The notes beneath the pieces are model-generated. The model was given only the letters and a program-made list of their open reading frames with translations, did no database searches and had not been told where the DNA came from. Positions 1 through 6,435 of a stretch of 9,715 bases of DNA are shown here, piece after piece. Position 1 is the first letter of the stretch. Each line of letters starts with the position of its first letter. A program made the position numbers and the translations under genes. The stretch is from Pseudomonadota bacterium (GTDB lineage: Bacteria; Desulfobacterota; Desulfobacteria; Desulfobacterales; Desulfobacteraceae), in assembly GCA_018816605.1 (NCBI GenBank), contig JAHIVS010000581.1, positions 1 to 9,715 on the forward strand, read 5' to 3'.

Positions 1-275
1 CGGACCGCGTTTTGGGGATCCACATATCCGAGATTGTCCACCAGAGTGGGATAGGCTTCATCATATCTCCGGTTGATCTTATCCATGGGATCATCCAGGC
101 TGACATGAAGTATTTTCTGGTCAGCCAGCAATTGTGTCAATGCGATCTGAACAAGGAAGCTTGTTTTTCCAACACCTGCCCGGGACAGGACAGCACCGAG
201 TTGGCCTTTTGTTATATTTTCAACGCCAATGGCTTTTTCGACCGGGCTTTTGAGAATGAGATCTTTTTTAAGCAT
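1..275 (-). CDS. P-loop ATPase, N-terminal part (runs off left edge)
   Basis: The first 91 codons of a minus-strand gene are visible; the rest lies outside the window. The protein begins MLKKDLILKSPVEKAIG and has a Walker-A-like P-loop, SRAGVGKTSF, at residues 31-40 with GKT at 36-38. A hydrophobic strand ending in HVSLDDP (57-63) resembles the strand after the P-loop in RecA/DnaB/KaiC-type ATPases, so it probably binds ATP through a RecA-like fold. I do not recognise the family and assign no function. The ATG at 275 is preceded by AGAGAGG at good spacing, which supports this start. It begins 26 bp after the EF-G stop codon on the same strand, so cotranscription from the EF-G promoter is likely. 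The incomplete C-terminus reflects the window edge only. Confidence 0.8.
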   Translation of the reverse strand, partial: MLKKDLILKSPVEKAIGVENITKGQLGAVLSRAGVGKTSFLVQIALTQLLADQKILHVSLDDPMDKINRRYDEAYPTLVDNLGYVDPQNAV

Positions 276-301
276 AAGTCCTCTCTTTAAAATAGGGGGT
301 G

Positions 302-2389
302 TTATTTATTCTTAGCAGCTTTTTCTTCTGCTTTCTTTTTGGCAATGTCCTCAGCCACGGACTGGGGGACCTGTTTATAGGAAGAAAACTCCATGGTAAA
401 CTGTGCCTTCCCCTGGGTGCCGGACCTCAGAATGGTTGAAAATCCAAACATTTCTGACAAAGGGACCTGGGATTCGACCACAGACATCACGCCTTCTTCC
501 TGGGAGCCCTGGATAATGCCCCTTCTCTGGTTGATCAGTCCCATGCAGGCCCCCTGGAATTCATTGGGGGTTTCAATGACCACTTTCATGATGGGCTCCA
601 TAACCACCGGTTTTGCCTTGGCATATCCTTCAAGAAAACCGCCTCTGGCAGCGGCCTGGAAGGCCATCTCCGAGGAATCGACCGCATGGTAGGCGCCGTC
701 TTCAAGGGTTACCTTGACACCGGTGACCGGAAATTCAAGGTTGGGTCCTTTTGCCATGCAGGCGAGAAATCCTTTTTCACAGGCCGGAATATATTGGGTG
801 GGGATTTTACCGCCGGTGACCTTATTGACAAATTCAAATTCTTCTTCACAGGGTTCCATGAATCCGACCACACGGCCGAATTGTCCGGCACCACCGGTCT
901 GTTTTTTATGGGTGTAATTGAACAACGCCTTTCGGGTAATGGTTTCCCTGTAGGCAACCCTCGGTTTTCCAGTGGTAACCTCTGCCTGGTACTCTCTTTT
1001 CATTCTTTCCACATAAACTTCCAGATGGAGTTCGCCCATGCCCTGGATTATGGTGTCACCCGTTTCCCGGTCCACATAGGTTTTAAAAGTGGGGTCTTCT
1101 TTGGTGAACCGGTTCAGGGCCTTGGACATATTGATCTGGGCTTTGTTGTCCTTTGGCACGATGGAAAGGGAGATAACCGGTTCCATGATGTGCATGGCGA
1201 TCAGAGAATAATTGACTTCCGGAGACACAAATGTATCACCTGAGGCACAATCGATTCCAAACATGGCACCGATATGGCCGGCCGGAATTGCGTCCACCTC
1301 TTCCATCTGCGAGGAGTGCATGCGGATCAGACGACCGGCTTTGATTTTTCTGCCGTCCCTTGAGTTGACAAGAGTGTCTCCCTTATTGATACATCCCTGG
1401 TAAACCCGGATATAGGTGAGCTGGCCGTATTGACCGTCTTCTAGCTTAAAGGCAAGGGCCACGGTGGGTTTGTCAAAACTGCTTTCCAGAACAACGCTTT
1501 CTTCATTGTTGTCCAGATCAATGGCAACGTTTTCAATATCCAGGGGGGAAGGAAGATAGTTGAGAACCGCATTGAGCAGTGGCTGGACCGCCTTGTTTTT
1601 ATAGGCAGATCCCAGGAATACAGGGGTCATCTTCCTTGAAATGGTACCGGTTCTCACGGCCGGCATGATCATTTCCGGAGTGATTTCAGCCTCTTCGAGA
1701 AGTGCATCGGTCAATTCTTCAGAAAAAAGAGAGACTTCGTCCAACATCTCTTCCCTTGCTGTCTTGGCAGCTTCCAAAAGATTTTCCGGAATCTCTTTTT
1801 CAACCATTTTTTCCCCATTCTCGCCTTCAAAATAATAGGCTTTCAGGGTGACCAGGTCGATAACGCCCTCATGTCTGTCTTCAAGTCCTATGGGCAGCTG
1901 CATCATTACAGAATTATGTCCCAGCTTGTTTTTCAACTGGGAGCACACCTTTATGGGATTGGCACCAGACCGGTCACATTTGTTGACAAAGGCAATGCAC
2001 GGAACTTCATAGCGTTTCATCTGCTGGTCCACGGTGATGGACTGCGACTGGACGCCGGATACAGAGCAGAGGACAAGGATAACACCATCCAATACCCGCA
2101 AAGACCGTTCCACTTCAACTGTAAAATCCACATGTCCGGGTGTATCGATGATGTTGATGGCATGCTTGTTCCATTCACAATGGGTTGCGGCAGAAGCGAT
2201 GGTGATGCCTCTTTCCCTTTCAAGTTCCATTGAATCCATGACCGCACCTACACCGTCTTTACCTCTGACTTCATTGATTTTATGAATCTTGTCGGTATAA
2301 AACAAAATTCTCTCAGTAAGCGTGGTTTTCCCGGAATCAATATGGGCACTGATTCCAATGTTTCTTACCCTTGCTAGATCTCTGATCAT
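302..2389 (-). CDS. fusA: Elongation factor G, mitochondrial EF-G1-like (spdEFG1) type
   Basis: Translational GTPase of 695 aa that moves tRNA and mRNA through the ribosome after peptide bond formation. The G domain shows AHIDSGKT (15-22), RERGITI (58-64), DTPGH (82-86), NKCD (136-139) and GSAYKNKA (260-267). Domain II follows at about 305-400. Domain IV has a loop [12 protein letters not shown] (494-505) and a tip loop [12 protein letters not shown] (564-575), where H568 matches the ribosome-contacting His583 of E. coli EF-G. The GGAGQ loop, the sequence [19 protein letters not shown] after switch 1, and a Lys-rich tail resemble human GFM1 more than E. coli FusA, which places it in the spdEFG1 group known from spirochaetes, planctomycetes and deltaproteobacteria. 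Length is normal for the family. The ATG at 2389 lies a few bases after AAGGATG on the coding strand. It is not next to rpsL, rpsG or tuf, so this is not a standard str operon. Confidence 0.97.
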   Translation of the reverse strand: MIRDLARVRNIGISAHIDSGKTTLTERILFYTDKIHKINEVRGKDGVGAVMDSMELERERGITIASAATHCEWNKHAINIIDTPGHVDFTVEVERSLRVLDGVILVLCSVSGVQSQSITVDQQMKRYEVPCIAFVNKCDRSGANPIKVCSQLKNKLGHNSVMMQLPIGLEDRHEGVIDLVTLKAYYFEGENGEKMVEKEIPENLLEAAKTAREEMLDEVSLFSEELTDALLEEAEITPEMIMPAVRTGTISRKMTPVFLGSAYKNKAVQPLLNAVLNYLPSPLDIENVAIDLDNNEESVVLESSFDKPTVALAFKLEDGQYGQLTYIRVYQGCINKGDTLVNSRDGRKIKAGRLIRMHSSQMEEVDAIPAGHIGAMFGIDCASGDTFVSPEVNYSLIAMHIMEPVISLSIVPKDNKAQINMSKALNRFTKEDPTFKTYVDRETGDTIIQGMGELHLEVYVERMKREYQAEVTTGKPRVAYRETITRKALFNYTHKKQTGGAGQFGRVVGFMEPCEEEFEFVNKVTGGKIPTQYIPACEKGFLACMAKGPNLEFPVTGVKVTLEDGAYHAVDSSEMAFQAAARGGFLEGYAKAKPVVMEPIMKVVIETPNEFQGACMGLINQRRGIIQGSQEEGVMSVVESQVPLSEMFGFSTILRSGTQGKAQFTMEFSSYKQVPQSVAEDIAKKKAEEKAAKNK

Positions 2390-2656
2390 TTTTTAATCAT
2401 CCTTATGAATAAAAATAAATTCTCTTTGACAATATCCGAACACAGATAATACCAAAGGCTTTGCTATTTTCTGAATTTGCTAAATTAGTGTTGTGATTTT
2501 AGTAACTTGAATCCAGATTAAAATTAACTTGTAAAATTGATTCTTTTATGATTTTTTTCTTGGTTTGTCAAGTGTTTAATGGCTTTTGTTGATTTGAAAC
2601 GGGTATGGAATCTGGATATATTCAAAGCGGTTGTTTGGCATGGCAGATGGCGTGCT
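2390..2656. other. AT-rich intergenic region upstream of EF-G
   Basis: This AT-rich stretch holds the EF-G leader, about 145 nt from the predicted transcription start, and the EF-G promoter. Two imperfect direct copies of a GATT...AACTTG sequence (2495-2509 and 2516-2531) lie in the leader, but in such AT-rich DNA they may be chance. I see no gene or recognisable riboswitch here. Confidence 0.6.
2543..2571 (-). promoter_or_regulatory. Predicted sigma-70 promoter of EF-G
   Basis: On the minus strand a perfect TTGACA (-35, positions 2566-2571) is followed after 17 bp by TAAAAG (-10, 2543-2548; 4 of 6 consensus). Transcription would start near 2535, giving a leader of about 145 nt before the EF-G ATG. 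It is the best promoter match I found between EF-G and the upstream terminator. Confidence 0.6.
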
Positions 2657-2706
2657 ATCAAAACAAAACACCTGGCTCCTTACGAAACCAGGTGTTTTGT
2701 TTTGAT
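2657..2706. terminator. Symmetric rho-independent terminator
   Basis: A perfect 19-bp inverted repeat has arms at 2657-2675 (ATCAAAACAAAACACCTGG) and 2688-2706 around a 12-nt loop. The GC-bearing core is ACACCTGG/CCAGGTGT, followed by the T-rich TTTGTTTTG in either reading direction. It lies 12 bp beyond the stop codon of the PEP-CTERM gene at 2719-3303, so it should end that minus-strand transcript and insulate the EF-G promoter. Its symmetry means it could also stop plus-strand transcription. Confidence 0.9.
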
Positions 2707-2718
2707 TCAGGGTCCGGC

Positions 2719-3303
2719 TTAACGAAAAAATCTGTTTTTTGCCATGCCGACAATGCCCAGAAGGCCAAGTCCCAGAAGTGCCATGGTTGAAGGCTCGGGC
2801 ACCGGGTTTGGTTGCTCGCTGGTTGATCTCCAGAAACTGATATGGGAAAGGTTATGGTCGCCCAGGTCATAAGTATCCCAGTTGCCGGAAGTTTCGCCAT
2901 TGGCATACCATAGCTCAAATCCGCCATCGCTGCTTAAGCTTCCCGCTTTTAGGCTGTAGTACAAAGGCCCTTCCCAGGAGTCAGGTGCAATCCAGTTGCC
3001 TTCCTTCCCCCAGAAATCGCCGGTGAATGGGGTGTTTGACGCCTGCCATTCACCATTGTCCCATTTTCCATAAAGGGTCAGACCGGTCGGCAGTGTTTCA
3101 TATCCGCTATAGGTGTCTACCAACCAGTTCACGTTGTCATCCTTGTCTTTGTGGGCTTGGGATCCGTTCCAATTGGTGTCATTGATCAGATCAAGGGAGT
3201 TCCCGATATAGATGGGGTCTGCAAGACCCGCATTGGTTGAAAACAGGATTGATATAAAAAACAATCCCGCCAAAAATCCTTGTTTAAATATATTTTTGAA
3301 CAT
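2719..3303 (-). CDS. PEP-CTERM secreted protein (A)
   Basis: Secreted protein of 194 aa. It has an N-terminal signal peptide (basic start MFKNIFKQ, hydrophobic 10-22, probable cleavage after GLA at about 28). The C-terminal exosortase sorting signal is PVPEPSTM (167-174), a short hydrophobic segment ALLGLGLLGIVGMA (175-188) and a basic end KNRFFR. In this class the signal is handled by an EpsH/exosortase membrane protease and the protein reaches the cell surface or extracellular matrix. The mature part is rich in Trp, Asp and Gly, with no catalytic motif that I recognise, and it is not similar to the two neighbouring PEP-CTERM proteins. The ATG at 3303 follows GGGAGG at ideal spacing. It is last in the minus-strand PEP-CTERM cluster and is followed by a strong terminator. 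No exosortase gene is in the window. Confidence 0.9.
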   Translation of the reverse strand: MFKNIFKQGFLAGLFFISILFSTNAGLADPIYIGNSLDLINDTNWNGSQAHKDKDDNVNWLVDTYSGYETLPTGLTLYGKWDNGEWQASNTPFTGDFWGKEGNWIAPDSWEGPLYYSLKAGSLSSDGGFELWYANGETSGNWDTYDLGDHNLSHISFWRSTSEQPNPVPEPSTMALLGLGLLGIVGMAKNRFFR

Positions 3304-3361
3304 TAGAACCTCCCTTATCTTACCGATTTTGACAAAAAACGGGAAAATATTACAGAATATG

Positions 3362-4153
3362 TCATTTTATGGCCTTGGCTTGCTTTCTTCTTCCCACGGC
3401 GCTGGCCCCTATAAGTCCGAGACCCAGCAATATCATTGTGGCGGGTTCCGGTACTGCTGCCTTTGTTATGCCGCCCACTTCAAGGATATCATTGGCGCAG
3501 GTCATGCTCCATCTGAACCCAAGATCATATCCATCGTTCAGGCCAATGCCCAGGCTGGAAAGGTCAAAGGCATAAAGGATCGCCGCCGAAGGGTTTGAGA
3601 AAACGCCCAGGCCGGAAAAGATGGCGCCCTTACTCGGATCAATCAGGACTTCCTGGTCATGGCGAAACCAATGGGGGTTTCCGGGGCCATGGATGTCATC
3701 TGAAAGAAGGATGCTATTTGCCTGGACGCCTCTTATGTCGTAAATCATACGGGAATTGGTATCAAATGCATACTCCCAGTCTTCGCCAAAGGCCGAGTAT
3801 GTGTCCCCCATGTACCCGTCGGAACTTGTGCCGGCCGGGTTCCACCCGTTGGTGCTGATAAAAAGATCCCCGTATCTCGTCCCGAGCCCGTTTGTTTGGT
3901 TGTAGTCCGTTAGAATCGTTACCAGAACCTTTCCATTGTCATCGATTGACACGGTCATGCCGTCAACATCAAAGTTGTTGATCCGTTTTTTCTGGGATAT
4001 GACATCACCGTCTTTTTGATAATACTTGCTGCCATATGCAGCGACGTCATAGCCACCGCCGATATAGGTATCATCAAACTGCCATTCCGCTGCACCGGCA
4101 GAGTTGATGGTGGCCGTAATGGCAATCCAGATGATGAGCATAATTTTTTTCAA
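3362..4153 (-). CDS. PEP-CTERM secreted protein (B), paralogue of C
   Basis: Secreted protein of 263 aa. A signal peptide (MKKIMLIIWIAITATINSAGA, cleavage near 21-22) is followed by a large Gly/Asp/Tyr-rich domain and an exosortase signal: VPEPATM (234-240), a hydrophobic segment (241-253) and the basic tail GRRKQAKAIK. Features shared with protein C are GDLFIST (95-101), FDLSSLG (196-202) and TCANDI (218-223) about 11 residues before the PEP motif. This suggests a common fold whose function I cannot name. The start is probably TTG at 4153, because GGGAG sits 6 bp upstream and the resulting MKK start gives a proper signal-peptide n-region; the in-frame ATG four codons later has a poorer spacing. 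It is separated from gene A by 58 bp, so they may share a transcript. Confidence 0.88.
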   Translation of the reverse strand: MKKIMLIIWIAITATINSAGAAEWQFDDTYIGGGYDVAAYGSKYYQKDGDVISQKKRINNFDVDGMTVSIDDNGKVLVTILTDYNQTNGLGTRYGDLFISTNGWNPAGTSSDGYMGDTYSAFGEDWEYAFDTNSRMIYDIRGVQANSILLSDDIHGPGNPHWFRHDQEVLIDPSKGAIFSGLGVFSNPSAAILYAFDLSSLGIGLNDGYDLGFRWSMTCANDILEVGGITKAAVPEPATMILLGLGLIGASAVGRRKQAKAIK

Positions 4154-4287
4154 TTTTTTCTCCCATGACTATCATTTCGTCAATTGTTTTTAAACCCGAA
4201 CTTCACAAATTAATCAAGCAAATATAATGCCACATCCTAATGGGAAAGTTCATTTTTATTCGGATTAATTCGTGTTTGTCCAGTATA
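4154..4287 (-). other. Intergenic gap between PEP-CTERM genes B and C
   Basis: This 134-bp AT-rich gap holds the ribosome binding site for gene B at its left end. I see no convincing hairpin terminator or consensus promoter, so read-through from gene C into B is possible but unproven. Confidence 0.5.
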
Positions 4288-5052
4288 TCACAAGGGAAGT
4301 TTTCTGCCAATAGCCCCGATTCCCAAAAGCCCCATACCCAGCAACACCATGGTGGTCGGCTCCGGGACCTGGCCCATGATGCTGTCATTTCCGCATTCCT
4401 GGGTAAAATGTGCAGTAAATGACCCATCGGGACCCAGGATATTGGATAGATCAAATCCAGATATCATATAATGGGTACCACCTAAAAATCCGGTGGCAGC
4501 ATCGCTGAGTCCTGATTCATAACGGAAGGTTCCTGTTTCGACTAAAAATCCATTGTTACCATTGGCCTGGTAGGCCACCGGATTGGAAGTGTTCAGCCCT
4601 GTACCCAGGGTGATTTTGGTGTCTTTATCAATTTTCCAAAGGGTGTATGTGCCTTCATTTGTTGAAGTATTAAAATCATCCCAGTTTACATCAAACACAA
4701 AATTGTATCCGTAATAGTTGAGAAAATTATTGGGTTGGGTGCTTTCACCATAAATGACATTTCCCAGGGTGCTGATGAAAATGTCTCCGGATCCGATATC
4801 GTCTGTCTTATTGATAAAATCCCACCCCCCCACGATGGACAGGTGCTTGCCATCCAAAAACATCCCTTCAAGATCCCAGTCCTGGCTGTATGCCGCACCG
4901 GGTTCAACCTCCTGGTCTTCTCCGGAGTGGTTGTACCAGGTGTTGGGAGAATTAATTTTTTGGTTGTCAAAAATGGTGATTTGGGATGCCCCGACCAGGA
5001 TCGGCAGGCTGCATGCTAAAAATACAAGTAAAAACTGAATGGGTTTTTTCAT
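4288..5052 (-). CDS. PEP-CTERM secreted protein (C), paralogue of B
   Basis: Secreted protein of 254 aa from the chosen start. It has a signal peptide (MKKPIQFLLVFLACSLPILVGA, cleavage about 22), a middle domain with GDIFIST (89-95) and FDLSNILG (200-207), a single-Cys motif ECGND (219-223), and then VPEPTTM (229-235), a hydrophobic helix (236-249) and a short basic end RKLPL. It resembles protein B in the order of motifs, so the two are probably paralogues of one exosortase-sorted surface family. The frame is open to an ATG at 5085, but the ATG at 5052 is preferred: AAAAGGAG sits just upstream and the signal peptide then starts MKK instead of behind an 11-residue polar extension. The upstream DUF4338 stop codon is only 57 bp away. 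Confidence 0.88.
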   Translation of the reverse strand: MKKPIQFLLVFLACSLPILVGASQITIFDNQKINSPNTWYNHSGEDQEVEPGAAYSQDWDLEGMFLDGKHLSIVGGWDFINKTDDIGSGDIFISTLGNVIYGESTQPNNFLNYYGYNFVFDVNWDDFNTSTNEGTYTLWKIDKDTKITLGTGLNTSNPVAYQANGNNGFLVETGTFRYESGLSDAATGFLGGTHYMISGFDLSNILGPDGSFTAHFTQECGNDSIMGQVPEPTTMVLLGMGLLGIGAIGRKLPL

Positions 5053-5071
5053 GGGTCGACTCCTTTTGACG

Positions 5072-5091
5072 TATGGGTTATGCACAGCTTT
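5072..5091 (+). repeat. Degenerate direct repeat, copy 1 (downstream side of DUF4338 gene)
   Basis: TATGGGTTATGCACAGCTTT matches copy 2 (6125-6143) at 16 of 19 positions with one extra base and the same orientation. It begins 18 bp beyond the DUF4338 stop codon and may mark one edge of a mobile unit. It lies in the leader of PEP-CTERM gene C. Confidence 0.5.
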
Positions 5092-5109
5092 AAAAACTAT
5101 TTCAGGGTG

Positions 5110-6066
5110 TTAATTCCGGGTCTGCTTGCAGAATTCCGGTACCGGCAACTCAGTTGGCGGTGCCCGGTGGTGACGATTCTTGTCTTTCCGGTACAAAATG
5201 TTCCGGAAGTTTTTGATCAAAGGTCGTACAAATATTTTTTTGGGGCTTGTGTGGTATGTTTTTTGTTTTCTGGCAAGGCCTTTCCCGGTGGTCATGCCCA
5301 GGTATGTCCAGTTGGCAGCTTTATAACAGGTTCCCTGGTAGTAGGCCGGATCCACAAATGTTTCCAGGAGGGCTGGATAAAAACCCCATTGTTTGTACCA
5401 GTCCTGGCCGATCTGCCGACCGATTTTTCCAAGAACATGGCTGGCCAGGTACTTGACCTTTACCCAGGGAAATATCAAAAACCGTGTATTGTTCACCACC
5501 CATGCCAGGTTCAGAATCCTCTGATTTGCATCCCACCCGATCCATTGGTCCCGGATGCCAATGGCTTTGGCGGCTCCGGAAAAAAGAATGCAGCCCAGGG
5601 GGCGCTTTTGGGCTTGGATGGTATATCTCATGGTATATCCAAACGGCTGGTTGTAACCAAGGTAATGATACCGGTCCATGTATTCGTTCCACACCCGGAC
5701 CTGATTTGGGGTGCTTGCTTGGATTAGTTCAACCGGTCCTATCTCTTTGAGTCTGCCGATAATATCCGGTCCCGGAGCTGTTTTGCTGGAAAAAACGATG
5801 GGCGATGGTTTGGGTCTGGATTGAATCTGTTTGGCCGGAAGGCTTAGGAGGCCTTTGTTCTCAAATTGCTTGAGCATTTTCAGGCATGCATCCCATTTAT
5901 TGGTGCCCGAAGCCGTTCTCCAGTCCAGATGTTCACAAATGGTGTGGGTCAGTTCCTTTCTGCTCAGATTTCCAAAGGATTTGACGGTTTCCCGGATTTC
6001 CATGAATTCCCGGTGGGTGATGGGGCGGCCGCAACAAATTGTCATTAATGCATTGGGTTCAGGCAT
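5110..6066 (-). CDS. DUF4338 (DruA-like) protein
   Basis: Intact 318-aa protein of the DUF4338 family, which includes DruA of the Druantia anti-phage system. The N-terminal part (about 15-80) looks like a small helical region with LSRKELTHTICEHLDW. The conserved core carries HYLGYNQPFG (134-143), IRDQWIGWD (171-179), NNTRFLIFPWV (192-202), LASHVLG (207-213), ETFVD (235-239) and GTCYKAANW (245-253), then a basic C-terminus. The family's biochemical activity is not settled to my knowledge; DruA is required in Druantia alongside the large helicase DruE, and many DUF4338 genes stand alone and behave like mobile genes. No DruE or other Druantia gene is in this window, so I do not call a defence system. 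ATG 6066 is preceded by AAGG at suitable spacing. Related direct repeats lie 18 bp downstream and about 58 bp upstream. Confidence 0.88.
   Translation of the reverse strand: MPEPNALMTICCGRPITHREFMEIRETVKSFGNLSRKELTHTICEHLDWRTASGTNKWDACLKMLKQFENKGLLSLPAKQIQSRPKPSPIVFSSKTAPGPDIIGRLKEIGPVELIQASTPNQVRVWNEYMDRYHYLGYNQPFGYTMRYTIQAQKRPLGCILFSGAAKAIGIRDQWIGWDANQRILNLAWVVNNTRFLIFPWVKVKYLASHVLGKIGRQIGQDWYKQWGFYPALLETFVDPAYYQGTCYKAANWTYLGMTTGKGLARKQKTYHTSPKKIFVRPLIKNFRNILYRKDKNRHHRAPPTELPVPEFCKQTRN
5142..5160. repeat. Small imperfect inverted repeat in the 3' end of the DUF4338 gene
   Basis: Arms CCGGCAACT (5142-5150) and AGTTGGCGG (5152-5160) pair at 8 of 9 positions; as a hairpin it would be a 7-bp stem with one mismatch and a 5-nt loop. 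It lies within the last codons of the gene, near repeat copy 1. It could be a subterminal hairpin of a mobile unit or simply a coding coincidence. Confidence 0.3.
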
Positions 6067-6107
6067 TGTTACCTTGTCCTTATGAATGGCTGCAAAGGTT
6101 CCATGCT

Positions 6108-6131
6108 ACCCATAACAAACTGGATATGGGT
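6108..6131. repeat. Inverted repeat ACCCATA / TATGGGT upstream of DUF4338 gene
   Basis: Perfect 7-bp arms at 6108-6114 and 6125-6131 surround a 10-bp spacer, and the right arm overlaps repeat copy 2. The arrangement fits an operator or a recombinase-recognised end, but 7-bp arms can occur by chance. Confidence 0.4.
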
Positions 6132-6137
6132 TGTCTA
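6109..6137 (-). promoter_or_regulatory. Possible promoter of the DUF4338 gene inside repeat copy 2
   Basis: On the minus strand TAGACA (6132-6137; 5 of 6 to TTGACA) is followed after 17 bp by TATGGG (6109-6114; only 3 of 6). Transcription would begin about 35 nt before the DUF4338 start codon. If real, the repeat doubles as a -35 element. The weak -10 keeps confidence low. Confidence 0.3.
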
Positions 6138-6143
6138 CACTTT
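6125..6143 (+). repeat. Degenerate direct repeat, copy 2 (upstream side of DUF4338 gene)
   Basis: TATGGGTTGTCTACACTTT is in the same orientation as copy 1 (5072-5091), from which it differs by three substitutions and one base of length. Copies 1 and 2 enclose the DUF4338 gene almost exactly, with a period of 1053 bp. It is followed by an extended T run. Confidence 0.5.
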
Positions 6144-6264
6144 TTTTGATGCCGAGGAAAAAACCAATCAGGGATCCTGGGTGAACTCAAAAATGTGTTT
6201 TTTGGGCCCTTTCCTTTCCGCACCGGATCTACACCAATCCGATTCTACCCTTACCAAAAACAAT

Positions 6265-6281
6265 TAAGGTTGTCTACCTTT
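6265..6281 (+). repeat. Degenerate direct repeat, copy 3
   Basis: TAAGGTTGTCTACCTTT shares the 10-mer GGTTGTCTAC and the following T run with copy 2, 139 bp away. On the minus strand it also carries TAGACA followed after 17 bp by TAAGGG, matching the promoter-like layout of copy 2. It could be an older element end or a second regulatory site. Confidence 0.45.
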
Positions 6282-6364
6282 TTTTCGCCGGGGCCGAAAA
6301 CTGGAAGCAGGCCAATGAAAAAATGGCCCATATCCCTTAAACAAAGGGCTATTTATCTTTTTTA

Positions 6365-6393
6365 TTGTATTTACCCATTCCATTGATTATAAA
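6365..6393 (+). promoter_or_regulatory. Possible promoter of the TPR-SPOR gene
   Basis: TTGTAT (6365-6370; 3 of 6) and TATAAA (6388-6393; 5 of 6) are separated by 17 bp on the plus strand. Transcription would start near 6400, giving a leader of about 35 nt that includes the GGAG ribosome binding site. The -35 is weak. Confidence 0.35.
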
Positions 6394-6435
6394 ATGTCCT
6401 TACCCTTAGATTGATACATAATTTGGAGTGTTTGC

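Larger units (their letters stand above)
6067..6435. other. Divergent intergenic region between DUF4338 and TPR-SPOR genes
   Basis: This 369-bp region lies between a minus-strand and a plus-strand gene and should hold both promoters. It contains two direct copies of GGTTGTCTAC followed by a run of seven T (6129 and 6268), an ACCCATA/TATGGGT inverted repeat (6108-6131), and short stems at 6249-6269 (CCTTA/TAAGG), 6310-6328 (GGCCA/TGGCC) and 6334-6348 (CCCTT/AAGGG, then T-rich). I see no convincing protein-coding gene in it. A small structured RNA is possible but not demonstrated. Confidence 0.6.

Noticed and set aside
686..1243. Long plus-strand open frames opposite EF-G (also 1871-2233 and others)
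   Set aside because: They lie antisense to a clearly conserved EF-G gene, have no ribosome binding site or recognisable protein features, and are explained by codon bias on the coding strand.
2426..2452. Plus-strand TTGACA with TAATAC that might drive a small RNA ending at the 2657-2706 hairpin
   Set aside because: The spacing is only 15 bp and no structured or conserved RNA is apparent between them; the region is AT-rich enough to give this by chance.
2495..2531. Imperfect direct repeat in the EF-G leader
   Set aside because: Both copies are AT-rich with several mismatches and no further copies, so chance similarity is the simplest explanation.
5053..5085. Upstream ATG for PEP-CTERM gene C at 5085
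   Set aside because: It would add a polar 11-residue extension in front of a good signal peptide, whereas the ATG at 5052 has a strong ribosome binding site.
5080..5727. Plus-strand open frame of 215 codons opposite the DUF4338 gene
   Set aside because: The minus-strand frame has all conserved DUF4338 motifs; the plus-strand product has no recognisable domain and is a shadow.
5110..6066. A complete Druantia defence system
   Set aside because: Only the DruA-like gene is present. The large helicase DruE and other components are not in the window, and the neighbours are PEP-CTERM and TPR-SPOR genes.
6108..6281. CRISPR-like array
   Set aside because: There are only two or three degenerate copies of a short motif with unequal spacing and no cas genes.
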